Shown here: one piece after another, positions 45,231-53,394 of the stretch
How positions within the stretch are numbered: position 1 is the stretch's first letter
How the letters are laid out: each line of letters starts with the position of its first letter
NCBI RefSeq assembly: GCF_900129295.1
Contig: NZ_FQUU01000002.1
Span: 320,488 to 384,487, forward strand
DNA from: Flavisolibacter ginsengisoli DSM 18119
GTDB lineage: Bacteria; Bacteroidota; Bacteroidia; Chitinophagales; Chitinophagaceae
DNA: 64,000 bases
Reading direction: 5' to 3'
Position numbers and translations under genes: made by a program
The notes under the pieces: generated by a model
Database searches by the model: none
What the model saw: the letters and a program-made list of their open reading frames with translations, nothing else
Told to the model about the DNA's origin: nothing

Positions 45231-46001
45231 TTAGTTTAAACCCAAAATATCAGTGATCTGAACAGCAATGAGATCTATAAAAAATACCACTATAGATCCA
45301 ACTACTACTGCTGTATTAGCTGACCTTCCAACACCTTCAGTTCCTTTACTTGAAAAGTAACCCTTATAACAACCTATGATACCAACAGCAAAACCAAAGA
45401 AAAACGATTTAATAAATGCTGGCAACACATCTCCAAATTCCAGCCTGTCAAACACCAAATTCCAGAATAAAGAAAAAGAAGTAAATCCCCTGATATTCAC
45501 GCCAATGAAAGATCCGTATAATGAAATGGCATCTGATAATAATATAAGAATTGGAAGCATCACCATTGCTGCCAAAACCCGGGTAACGACAAGGTATTTA
45601 AAAGGATTGGTACCCGAAACCTCCATAGCATCTATCTGTTCTGTTACCCGCATAGATCCTAACTCGGCTCCAATGCTACTTCCAATTTTCCCAGCAAATA
45701 TTAAAGCTGTGATTACAGGACCAATTTCACGAACTATAGCAATTCCAACCATAGCAGGCAATTGGGATTCCACGCCATACTCAATTAAGGAAGGGCGCAG
45801 CTGCATAGTGAGCACTAAACCCATAATAAAACCTGTTAAACCAATTAAGGGTAATGATTGATAGCCAATTATATAACATTGGCGAATAAACTCACCCCAT
45901 TCGTTTCTTGGTTTAAAGCTTTGCTGAAAAAAACGTAAAGTAAATTGTGAAATAGCACCAACTTCCTTAAAATATTCCCGCCATGTTTCGGAGAAGTTCA
46001 T
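45231..46001 (-). CDS. MlaE-family permease
   Basis: The 256-residue permease has five or so membrane helices and the MlaE signatures LPLIGLTGFIMGLVLTMQL, ATVGIAIVREIGPVITALIF-like (MVGIAIVREIGPVITALIFA) and GSMRVTEQIDAMEV. I start at ATG 46001 (MNFSETWREYF); an in-frame TTG upstream falls in the promoter inverted repeat. The operon encodes phospholipid trafficking across the envelope and has tandem operators upstream. Confidence 0.92.
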   Translation of the reverse strand: MNFSETWREYFKEVGAISQFTLRFFQQSFKPRNEWGEFIRQCYIIGYQSLPLIGLTGFIMGLVLTMQLRPSLIEYGVESQLPAMVGIAIVREIGPVITALIFAGKIGSSIGAELGSMRVTEQIDAMEVSGTNPFKYLVVTRVLAAMVMLPILILLSDAISLYGSFIGVNIRGFTSFSLFWNLVFDRLEFGDVLPAFIKSFFFGFAVGIIGCYKGYFSSKGTEGVGRSANTAVVVGSIVVFFIDLIAVQITDILGLN

Positions 46002-46021
46002 TTGATTGTTTGACAATCAAA
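46001..46021. promoter_or_regulatory. Inverted repeat over the mlaE-like transcription start
   Basis: A perfect 9-bp inverted repeat TTTGATTGT/ACAATCAAA with a 3-base spacer covers the first base of the ATG up to the end of the -7 box. It could be a repressor operator or an mRNA 5' hairpin masking the start. It does not have the TTGAT-N4-ATCAA spacing of Fnr sites. Confidence 0.55.
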
Positions 46022-46082
46022 TATTGGACATTTTAATCTGTTTTTAAATGAAACTCGTCAAGGGAAATAATGATATAAATCA
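46018..46082 (-). promoter_or_regulatory. Tandem-operator promoter of the Mla-PNPOx operon
   Basis: Two perfect operators TGAAACTCGTCA (46049-46060) and TGATATAAATCA (46071-46082) lie 22 bp apart. The proximal one is 23 bp from the minus-strand -7 box AATATTTG (46025-46018). The predicted start near 46014 leaves a leader of about 13 bases. Confidence 0.78.
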
Positions 46083-46093
46083 CCAAAGAAAAA

Positions 46094-46501
46094 TTATAAA
46101 AGGATCTCTCTTTCTATCCATAAATTATTACGATAATTTAAAACGCTTTTTTTGCCTATTTCATTTAGTTCATCAAGAGATAGCTCATCCGTACCAGCTG
46201 TTTCAACCCATGAATAGCCATTCCGGCGATATATTTGTGTAAACAACCCAAATTGCTCTTTCATTTGCTCTTCAACCTCCCCGGCTTTCATCCATCTGTT
46301 AAAATGAATCATATTTTGAGTATGCTTTTTTGTTTCAATTGCAGATATCTTAAATTCGGATGAATAACGATGCGCTTTCCTGGTTGTTTCCCCCCAGTTA
46401 TGCGGCATGTCAAAAAACTCAATCTTTAAATATGGATATTCTTTGCTAAAAGGCGATTGGATATCCTTAATACAGGATATTTTCTTGATTTCGAGTGTCA
46501 T
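46094..46501 (-). CDS. Hypothetical protein, coupled to the small membrane protein upstream
   Basis: I do not recognise this 135-residue soluble protein. It has mixed alpha/beta character with several aromatic residues (YLKIEFFDMPHNWGETTRKA, IHFNRWMKAGEVEE, LFTQIYRRNGYSWVET). Its ATG overlaps the stop of the 55-residue ORF upstream (ATGA), so the two are translationally coupled and transcribed from the operator-controlled promoter at 46684-46691. Confidence 0.65.
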   Translation of the reverse strand: MTLEIKKISCIKDIQSPFSKEYPYLKIEFFDMPHNWGETTRKAHRYSSEFKISAIETKKHTQNMIHFNRWMKAGEVEEQMKEQFGLFTQIYRRNGYSWVETAGTDELSLDELNEIGKKSVLNYRNNLWIEREILL

Positions 46502-46665
46502 AATATTGGGTTTTCCTGAATGAATAATCTATATAATTGATCGAGTACAAAAACTATAATATCTTTTATATATCTAAACCCAAAAGCTATTAGCAAAACT
46601 GAGATCATCAGAAATGCCAATTGCCTGTAATCTGTATCAATAATATACGGCGCGGGGGTAAACAT
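46498..46665 (-). CDS. Small single-pass membrane protein
   Basis: A frame of 55 residues runs from ATG 46665 to a TGA at 46498: a polar N-terminus (MFTPAPYIIDTDYRQ), one hydrophobic helix (LAFLMISVLLIAFGF), and an amphipathic tail ending FIQENPIL. The stop overlaps the ATG of the next gene by four bases. The predicted transcript from the -7 box at 46691-46685 starts about 15 bases before this ATG, which gives it independent support. No family is recognised; small stress-induced membrane peptides of this shape usually modulate a larger membrane protein. Confidence 0.7.
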   Translation of the reverse strand: MFTPAPYIIDTDYRQLAFLMISVLLIAFGFRYIKDIIVFVLDQLYRLFIQENPIL

Positions 46666-46683
46666 AAAGGTTAAGGGTTTATA

Positions 46684-46779
46684 GCAAATTAAGTAAGACC
46701 TAAAACACTTTCAATGAGCGCTGTCACCAAAACCAATGATGGCTGTCACCTATGATAGCTTAGCTATAAAATAAATTTG
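46684..46779. promoter_or_regulatory. Divergent promoters sharing tandem TGA-N6-TCA operators
   Basis: Operators TGAGCGCTGTCA (46715-46726) and TGATGGCTGTCA (46737-46748) are 22 bp apart. The left one is 23 bp from the minus-strand box TAATTTG (46691-46685, small membrane protein). The right one is 23 bp from the plus-strand box TAAATTTG (46772-46779, phospholipase-D-type gene), which is a perfect consensus. Confidence 0.82.
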
Positions 46780-46800
46780 GTATAAAAGGGTTACTTCCAA

Positions 46801-47973
46801 ATGTCATCTCGTAAAAAAAATAATAACCACTACCTACATAACAATCACATCCAGTTGATACGCGGTGGTAAGGATTACTTTTCAAAGTTGATTGCCCTTA
46901 TTAATAAAGCAGAGCTGATCATACAAATGCAAATCTATATTTACGAGGATGATACCACCGGGCTAATGATTGCAGATGCGCTTATGAATGCATCAAAAAG
47001 AGGGGTAAAAGTATTATTAGCGGTAGATGGCTATGCATCTCAAGGCTTATCCAAATCTTTTATAAGACAGCTCAGAAATGCTGGAATATATTTTAGATTT
47101 TTCGAACCATTGTTTAGGAGCAAACATTTTTATTTTGGTCGTAGAATGCACCAGAAAATAATAGTTATTGATGGGTATAGTGCATTTGTAGGAGGAGTTA
47201 ATATAGCAGACAGGTATAATGATATAAACGGAATTCCAGCCTGGATAGATTATGCGCTTTTAGTTGAAGGAGAGGTTGCATTACAATTAAATAAGATCAG
47301 TTTAAATTATTGGAAAACCGAACCATTATTTAAGGATCCGGTTCCAATGAAAGACATTTCTTATAAGATACCAAAGGATATGCAGTATTCTGTAAGGCTA
47401 AGGCAAAATGACTGGGTAAAAGGCAAACATGAAATCTGGAGAAGTTATTTCAACTTATTCAACAATGCCGAGCAATCCATTACTATTATGTGTAGTTACT
47501 CTTTGCCGGGTTATGTATTACGCCGGCAATTGAATAAGGCTTCACAAAGGGGGGTAAAAATAAAGGTGATACTGGCCGGTCCATCCGATGTAATGCTTGC
47601 CAAATATGCAGAGCGTTATCTGTATGACTGGATGTTTCGTAATAATATAGAGATCTATGAATACCAGCCAACTGTCTTACATGCAAAATTGGCTATAGCA
47701 GACAATCACTGGATGACAATAGGCTCCTTCAATGTAAATAATATTAGCGCATATGCTAGTAGTGAAATAAATGTAGATGTTCGAAATCGCCCCTTCGTCA
47801 TTTCAGTAAACCAAGTTTTAGAAGAAATTATAAAAAACGATTGTATCCAGGTAACACGGAAAAATTTTGAAACCAATGCAACTTTATTCAGGCGATTCCT
47901 GCAAAAAACTTCCTATGAGATCATAAGAATTGTTTTAAATCTTTCAACATTTTATTTTAAACATGAAAATTAA
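46801..47973 (+). CDS. Phospholipase D-family / cardiolipin synthase-like protein
   Basis: The 390-residue protein has two HKD motifs: HQKIIVIDGYSAFVGGVNIA in the first half and HAKLAIADNHWMTIGSFNVNN in the second. The order and spacing match ClsB-type cardiolipin synthases without N-terminal membrane helices. It probably transfers phosphatidyl groups at the inner membrane. It is preceded by one of the clearest operator-promoter regions and its 3' end overlaps the convergent YdjM-like gene by 4 bases. Confidence 0.9.
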   Translation: MSSRKKNNNHYLHNNHIQLIRGGKDYFSKLIALINKAELIIQMQIYIYEDDTTGLMIADALMNASKRGVKVLLAVDGYASQGLSKSFIRQLRNAGIYFRFFEPLFRSKHFYFGRRMHQKIIVIDGYSAFVGGVNIADRYNDINGIPAWIDYALLVEGEVALQLNKISLNYWKTEPLFKDPVPMKDISYKIPKDMQYSVRLRQNDWVKGKHEIWRSYFNLFNNAEQSITIMCSYSLPGYVLRRQLNKASQRGVKIKVILAGPSDVMLAKYAERYLYDWMFRNNIEIYEYQPTVLHAKLAIADNHWMTIGSFNVNNISAYASSEINVDVRNRPFVISVNQVLEEIIKNDCIQVTRKNFETNATLFRRFLQKTSYEIIRIVLNLSTFYFKHEN

Positions 47974-48983
47974 TTCCCCTTTATACGCATCCACAATGAC
48001 TTCATAGAATTCATATCCCAATTAGCAAACCTTCCCCTTTGCACAACAAGCCTGTTATCTTCCGGAGAATGTTGCAGAAAATAATGAAAAACAAAATGCT
48101 CCCCTGGGTCGTACCAACCAACTATCTGTCCAAAGCGGAGGTCATTAAAAACAAGCGTATCATTCCATTTCTCGACTGTATAAAAACCCTGGGAGAACCG
48201 CAGTAGCTTTTGAACTTCTTCATGGTCTTTTATAGAACCCAACAATGAATCTCTTTTTGGAAAGTAATGAAAGTTCATTTTTAAATCATTGTCAAAAACA
48301 GAACGAAATCCGATATAAAACCCATTACTGTCGCCTGCCACCACATACCATAGCCAGTTATTCAACGGGGTGGGCGTAGTAAAATACTGGTTATATACTA
48401 TTTTTTCATTTGCTAGTGCTGACCTTGTTTCTGTATCAATGATAAGTTTATTGAAAACACAGTACAATAAATAAAAAGCTGGAATTGTGATCCCGAATTT
48501 CCACCAAAAAGCCCTTCGCCTGTCTTTTCTTTTAAGAAATAACAACATTAAAAATGACAAACCAGCACAAATAGAGAAAAAAGGATCAGCAACATAAATC
48601 ACATTAAAGGAAATACGATAATGGTTAAAGGGTTCCCATAGACCCATTCCGTAATTATTAAAAAGATCAAGGAATAAATGAGCACCAATTTCTACCGAAA
48701 AGAACACCACCCATATTTTAAAACCAACCTTATGCCTTCGATGAAAATGCTCAGCAAGCAATCCAAAAAAACAGACTCCTATAACAGCAAAAAAAAGGGA
48801 ATGCGTGAATCCCCTATGCACCAGCAAATTAGAAGCAGGATCGTTCCAGAAAGCTGCAATGAAATCAATATCCGGGATACTTTGAGCTAAAGCCCCAAGG
48901 AACATAGCTCTTTTGCCCAGCTTTTTCTCAAGCAGGGCCTCGCCTATACATGCGCCCAGTACGATATGTGTGATGGAATCTAT
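47970..48983 (-). CDS. YdjM/metal-dependent membrane hydrolase (LexA-binding inner membrane-associated family), start probably ATA
   Basis: A multi-helix membrane protein of the YdjM family with metal-binding motifs SIPDIDF and HRGFTHSLFF and the later HLFLDLFNNYG. The first ATG (48905) lies inside the conserved region. The frame stays open upstream and encodes IDSITHIVLGACIGEALLEK, the normal family N-terminus MDSITH..., with ATA (48983-48981) exactly where ATG is expected. No in-frame ATG, GTG or TTG exists between the upstream stop and 48905. It follows the DUF4136-like lipoprotein gene by 22 bases. Confidence 0.82.
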   Translation of the reverse strand: MDSITHIVLGACIGEALLEKKLGKRAMFLGALAQSIPDIDFIAAFWNDPASNLLVHRGFTHSLFFAVIGVCFFGLLAEHFHRRHKVGFKIWVVFFSVEIGAHLFLDLFNNYGMGLWEPFNHYRISFNVIYVADPFFSICAGLSFLMLLFLKRKDRRRAFWWKFGITIPAFYLLYCVFNKLIIDTETRSALANEKIVYNQYFTTPTPLNNWLWYVVAGDSNGFYIGFRSVFDNDLKMNFHYFPKRDSLLGSIKDHEEVQKLLRFSQGFYTVEKWNDTLVFNDLRFGQIVGWYDPGEHFVFHYFLQHSPEDNRLVVQRGRFANWDMNSMKSLWMRIKGN

Positions 48984-49005
48984 AAAATAAAAATGAGGTT
49001 TACCA

Positions 49006-49665
49006 CTACATTGCTTTAGCTCCGCCAGTGGATTGTTTGATCAATAAATTATTAGTAACTAAAGACTTAACAATTAGTTTTCCATATTCATGCGCTAATT
49101 CCTCTCTTGAAGAAGGTTCGAAAGATTGGGTTTGAATAGAATATAGCAGCTTATTTTTATTCAGATCATAAAGGTTGCTTTCCCAAAAATAGTTTGAATA
49201 ACTACTATAATAACCAGGAGTTTCTATTCTCTCATAAATTGTTCTGTAATATCCCCAAAAACGGGTATGGTATGTAAAGTAAGGTGTGTATATCACCCTG
49301 CCCGGTACGTAATACCTTTCCTGTTTCTTATCTAATAAAACAATAGTAAGCACTCCATCAAAACCACTCGATTTAAGTTTTTGGTTTGCCTGTTCTTCGG
49401 TTAAATTTTCAAAAGCCTTAGGACCATATTCTTCAAGAGCTGAATAGGCATTATAACCTAATTCTTTAAGATCCCCTACCAAGTGATTTTCCATATTCTG
49501 TTGAATGCTTCTATCTGCATCCCGAATCAATCCCAGCACCATTACCTTATCAAATGTGCGCGGTGCCGCATCGGGCGCTTTCCAAGTACTGGTTATTGCA
49601 GTGGTGGTTCCGCATGAAATAAATAACCACCCCGAAATCATAAGAAACACAATAATATTTTTCAT
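49006..49665 (-). CDS. DUF4136-like lipoprotein
   Basis: The 219-residue protein starts MKNIIVFLMISGWLFISC, a lipoprotein signal. The body (SSTWKAPDAAP-like, KVMVLGLIRDADRSIQQNME, LVGDLKELGYNAYSALEE) resembles the DUF4136 lipoproteins of Bacteroidota, with a putative TolB-type N-domain fold. It is probably outer-membrane anchored. It shares the operator-controlled promoter at 49683-49690 with the YdjM-like gene. Confidence 0.75.
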   Translation of the reverse strand: MKNIIVFLMISGWLFISCGTTTAITSTWKAPDAAPRTFDKVMVLGLIRDADRSIQQNMENHLVGDLKELGYNAYSALEEYGPKAFENLTEEQANQKLKSSGFDGVLTIVLLDKKQERYYVPGRVIYTPYFTYHTRFWGYYRTIYERIETPGYYSSYSNYFWESNLYDLNKNKLLYSIQTQSFEPSSREELAHEYGKLIVKSLVTNNLLIKQSTGGAKAM

Positions 49666-49682
49666 ACCCTTTTAAACCTGTA

Positions 49683-49747
49683 ACAAATTATTAAATAGAA
49701 AAATGCCTATCAATGATGGCTGTCAGTTAATAGCAGAATTGATATCA
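49683..49747 (-). promoter_or_regulatory. Operator-promoter of the lipoprotein-YdjM unit
   Basis: TGATGGCTGTCA (49714-49725), identical to the operator at 46737, is 23 bp from the minus-strand box TAATTTG (49690-49684), identical to that at 46691. A second position 22 bp upstream (49736-49747) keeps only the TCA half. Confidence 0.75.
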
Positions 49748-49770
49748 TTTTACCATTGATAACAGCTTTA

Positions 49771-49835
49771 ATCTAGGAATCATTATAAAATCTGACGACC
49801 ATCAGCACTTAGAAAAAGCGTTTAGGTTACCTTAA
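49771..49835 (+). promoter_or_regulatory. Operator-promoter of the P-type ATPase gene
   Basis: TGACGACCATCA (49793-49804) is 23 bp before the -7-like box TACCTTAA (49828-49835). The position 22 bp upstream (49771-49782) keeps only the TCA half. The predicted start is about 10 bases before the TTG start codon. Confidence 0.65.
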
Positions 49836-49848
49836 CAAAAACTAATAC

Positions 49849-52359
49849 TTGAATAGTGTCTCTTTTAATGGAATATTTACAGGTTTAACGCAAAAGGAAA
49901 TTCCGGAACTTCAAAAGAAATATGGAAAGAACGCTTTTCAGTCAGGAGAGTCAGGCAATTTACTTCGCTTAACATGGGGAATTATTTCAGAACCCATGTT
50001 CATCATTTTATTGGTGGCCTGCGCCCTTTATTTCATTCTTGGCGAATCCAGGGAAGGCTTCCTTATGCTGGCAGCAATGATATTTGTTTCTGCTATTTCT
50101 TTTTACCAGGAAACGAAAAGTTCCAATGCTTTAGCCGCACTCAGGGAATTTACTGAACCAAAGGTTATGGTGATACGCGAGGGAAAGGAAACTGAGATCT
50201 TTTCCATTGATTTGTTACCAGGTGATATAATGTATCTATCCGAGGGGAGTCGTATTCCTGCGGATGCCATTATTATGCAGGCAAATGATTTTACCATCAA
50301 TGAATCTATTATAACGGGAGAATCACTTCCTGTAAATAAATCTTCAAATACAAAAGACACTAAACTATTCCAGGGAACAACCATCAATTCCGGATGGTGC
50401 TATGCCAGGGTCACAGCAATTGGCAATGATACCACTTTGGGCAAATTGGGCAAATCAATTACAACTATAAATACATCCAAAACCCTATTACAAAAGCAGG
50501 TAAGCACTTTTGTAAAAAGAATGGCAACATTTAGTATGATGGCATTCCTGCTTATATGGTTTATCAACTACCGCCAAACGGGTAGCCTGGCAGAGAGCCT
50601 ATTAGTTGGACTTGTATTAGCTATGTCTGTTATTCCTGAAGAGATTCCTGTGGCTTTCTCTTCCTTTATGGCATTGGGTGCTTTCCATATGGCTAAACTT
50701 GGCATCATTACCAGGCAGCCAGCAACTATTGAAAACCTGGGGGCGGTTAGTGTTATCTGCCTGGATAAAACCGGTACCATAACACAAAATAAAATGGCGG
50801 TAAAATTAATTTACGACTATAAAAGCGATAAACTACTGGACGTTCAACAGCTAACAAAAAATGAAACACCTGTTTTGCACTTTGCCAGGTTGGCAAGTGA
50901 ACAAATGCCTTTTGATGCCATGGAAAAAGCAATTATTGATGCATACCAGGAATCTAATGATGGCGATGCAGATAGTGTTTTTTCAATTTCACACGAATAT
51001 CCATTGGAAGGCTACCCTCCCATGATGACACATGTACACGGCCATGCTGATATAAAAACGGTGGCGGGGAAAGGTGCCCCCGAAAGAATAATCAAAGTGT
51101 GCAGGCTCGATGAAAACAGTATCGCTAAAATCCGTAAAATAGTTATCGACATGGCTTGCCAGGGATACAGGGTTTTAGGAGTATGCTCCGCCCTATCAGC
51201 CAATAACGATTTCCCTCAAAGCCAGGATGATTTTAACTGGCAATTTGAAGGCCTCCTGGCTCTTTATGATCCACCCAAAACCCAGGTACACGCTGAACTC
51301 AAAAAATGGTACAAGGCAGGAATCAAGATTAAGCTAATTACTGGTGACTATGCTGAAACCGCAATAAATATTTCAGAACAAGTTGGATTAAGGGAATTTA
51401 AAAAAAATAAAACAGGTGAAGAAATACAGCATTACTCGGAAGTTGAAATAAAAGAGGTAGCAGCATCAACAAACCTTTTTTCACGGATGTTTCCAGATGC
51501 CAAATTAAAGATCATAGAAGCTTTAAAAGCAAATGGTGAAATTGTAGCAATGATGGGAGATGGGGTAAATGATGCGCCAGCTTTAAAATCGTCGCATATT
51601 GGCATAGCGGGAGGAAGTAAGGGTGCAGACATTGCCAGGGAAGCATCTGATCTTATTCTTACAGATGACAATCTTGATAAGATTACCGAAGCTATCTACC
51701 AGGGTAGAAAGATCTTTAATAATTTAAAGAAAGCAGTCAGGTATATTATTTCCATTCATACCCCGATAATCCTGACAGCAGCCTTGCCTGTAATTTTAGG
51801 ATGGAAATTTCCTAACATCTTTACTCCAATTCATGTAATATTTCTTGAGATCATTATGGGCCCCACCTGCTCTATCTTTTATGAAAGAGAACCAGCCGAT
51901 AAGGATATAATGACCTTACCTCCCCGGGAAAGATCACAAACCATGTTTACCTGGAATGAATTGCTTGTAAGCTTAATACAGGGAGCGATCATTGCAATAG
52001 GTGTCCTTTCTATATACTATTACTTTATGAACCTGGGATATGAAATTAATTACGTCAGGACTATTGTATTTATCACGTTGATCTTCAGTAATATATTTTT
52101 GACCTTTGTAAACAGGTCCTTTAGAGAAACAATAAACAATACCTTAAAATATAAAAACAATCTTGCCCCATGGATACTTATTATTTCAGTAATATTTCTA
52201 TGGAGTATATTATCCATCCCATTTATAAAGGATGTTTTTTATTTAAGCAAAATTTCAACACAACATTTTATACTTGCTATGGTAGTTGGCTTTACAACTA
52301 CTGCCTGGTTTGAATTATACAAATTAATTAAGAAAAAAAAGAAGGCTCCTAGCATATAA
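49849..52359 (+). CDS. Cation-translocating P-type ATPase (P2 type)
   Basis: This 836-residue pump has the full P-type layout: the A-domain TGES motif (ITGESLPVNK), the phosphorylation site ICLDKTGTIT with Asp306, the hinge MMGDGVNDAPALK and about eight to ten membrane helices. The membrane motif is PEEIP (in place of PEGLP/PEGLPAV), seen in Ca/Mg or polyamine-like P2 pumps. It is comparable in context to mycobacterial CtpF. The start codon must be TTG at 49849, since an in-frame TAA lies two codons upstream and no ATG precedes the first membrane helix. Confidence 0.9.
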   Translation: MNSVSFNGIFTGLTQKEIPELQKKYGKNAFQSGESGNLLRLTWGIISEPMFIILLVACALYFILGESREGFLMLAAMIFVSAISFYQETKSSNALAALREFTEPKVMVIREGKETEIFSIDLLPGDIMYLSEGSRIPADAIIMQANDFTINESIITGESLPVNKSSNTKDTKLFQGTTINSGWCYARVTAIGNDTTLGKLGKSITTINTSKTLLQKQVSTFVKRMATFSMMAFLLIWFINYRQTGSLAESLLVGLVLAMSVIPEEIPVAFSSFMALGAFHMAKLGIITRQPATIENLGAVSVICLDKTGTITQNKMAVKLIYDYKSDKLLDVQQLTKNETPVLHFARLASEQMPFDAMEKAIIDAYQESNDGDADSVFSISHEYPLEGYPPMMTHVHGHADIKTVAGKGAPERIIKVCRLDENSIAKIRKIVIDMACQGYRVLGVCSALSANNDFPQSQDDFNWQFEGLLALYDPPKTQVHAELKKWYKAGIKIKLITGDYAETAINISEQVGLREFKKNKTGEEIQHYSEVEIKEVAASTNLFSRMFPDAKLKIIEALKANGEIVAMMGDGVNDAPALKSSHIGIAGGSKGADIAREASDLILTDDNLDKITEAIYQGRKIFNNLKKAVRYIISIHTPIILTAALPVILGWKFPNIFTPIHVIFLEIIMGPTCSIFYEREPADKDIMTLPPRERSQTMFTWNELLVSLIQGAIIAIGVLSIYYYFMNLGYEINYVRTIVFITLIFSNIFLTFVNRSFRETINNTLKYKNNLAPWILIISVIFLWSILSIPFIKDVFYLSKISTQHFILAMVVGFTTTAWFELYKLIKKKKKAPSI

Positions 52360-52376
52360 CATTGGGTATATCCTTA

Positions 52377-52814
52377 TTAGTATACCACTATCCTTCCTGA
52401 CCTGTTTCTGAATCCGCCTTTTAGTTTTGGGAAATATATTTTAAGCAGCCCGTCCTCGTAAACAGATTTAATAAAATCGGTATCAATATCTTCTGGCAAT
52501 GGAATTCTTCCCATTAAAGATTTAAAATCGTAGTTCTTTACCTCGGAAAATAATGCCTGGGGATTCACTGGTTGCATGACAAAAATAATAAGGTCATGCT
52601 CGTTAATGAAAATGGCAAAGTCTTCTCTTTTCAATCCAGGCATTCCCATTTCCACCTTGATATGATCTGCAAACTCATAGGTATTGATCAAAGGAGCAGG
52701 ACCCTTATTAATACCTTTATTGGTTAGCAGATCCTGTATATTATACGGAGGGGGGTTGTATTTACCTGGGTATAATGTCGTGGCATCATTGTCCTTGGTG
52801 TAGTAGTTATTCAT
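52377..52814 (-). CDS. Hsp20/alpha-crystallin family small heat shock protein
   Basis: The 145-residue protein has an alpha-crystallin domain (about 45-140): HIKVEMGMPGLKREDFAIFI, IPLPEDIDTDFIKSVYEDGL, and LLKIYFPK near the end; the usual C-terminal I-x-I anchor is replaced by GRIVVY. It is an ATP-independent holdase. A second Hsp20 is at 62153. Its leader is unusually long (about 107 bases from the predicted start near 52922). Confidence 0.9.
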   Translation of the reverse strand: MNNYYTKDNDATTLYPGKYNPPPYNIQDLLTNKGINKGPAPLINTYEFADHIKVEMGMPGLKREDFAIFINEHDLIIFVMQPVNPQALFSEVKNYDFKSLMGRIPLPEDIDTDFIKSVYEDGLLKIYFPKLKGGFRNRSGRIVVY

Positions 52815-52925
52815 AAACGATTACTTCAATTTATAAAATGAACCAATTTTAAGCAGGTAGTTCGGGAAGGGTGTTTTTATAGCACGGAAGGGTGGAGATG
52901 TACCGGGGAAGCATCTGCTACATAG

Positions 52926-52968
52926 CTAAGCTAAGGACATAAATACCTCCAAACCATGACGGAAATCA
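52926..52968 (-). promoter_or_regulatory. Operator-promoter of the first hsp20 gene
   Basis: A perfect operator TGACGGAAATCA (52957-52968) is 23 bp from the minus-strand box TAGCTTAG (52933-52926). No partner operator is seen 22 bp away. Confidence 0.65.
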
Positions 52969-53168
52969 TTATTTAAAAATCATTATTGGCCCGTATTTAA
53001 AAGTAGAATAAAACCACAGGCATTATACTATCCATTTACCAATAAGTTAATTCCTGGCAAACATATTCGTTTTTAAAATAATGAATTGAAGAACCCAAAT
53101 TATATCTTCCTTTATGCCATCATTTTCCTTTCATATTTAAATGCTTTTCTGACCAGGTTATCACAAGT

Positions 53169-53263
53169 CTGTGCCGCCTTTATACCACCTCTTTAAAGAG
53201 CCGTTACAAAGCCGTTACATAGGCGGCACATAGGGGGTACATAGCCGTTGCATACATAGCTTT
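53169..53263. repeat. Second 11-bp repeat array reversing around a palindrome
   Basis: From 53198 the units are GAGCCGTTACA, AAGCCGTTACA, TAGGCGGCACA, TAGGGGGTACA, TAGCCGTTGCA, each exactly 11 bases. To the left, TGTGCCGCCTT (53170-53180) and TATACCACCTC (53181-53191) are inverted copies of the same units. The turning point is the perfect palindrome CTCTTTAAAGAG (53189-53200). The architecture matches 9529-9623, but the unit sequence differs. Confidence 0.8.
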
Positions 53264-53394
53264 GCCTGCATTAACACCCAAGCAATGTCATTCAATGCCC
53301 TTACCTGAAATAATTCTTTAAATTGTTGATTTTGAGGTTCTTAGCTTGTTTTAGATACGGTTTGCTATTATTGGGAAGTTTTTCTTTATGAAAT

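Larger units (their letters stand above)
52815..53394. other. Intergenic region between Hsp20 and DUF1003 genes
   Basis: 580 bases. It contains the Hsp20 promoter and operator (52926-52968) and the 11-bp repeat array (53169-53263). No frame with gene-like features was seen in the rest. Confidence 0.6.

Noticed and set aside
46001-46021. Classical Fnr site at the mlaE-like start
   Set aside because: The TTGAT and ATCAA halves are separated by nine bases instead of four, so it is not an Fnr-type site.
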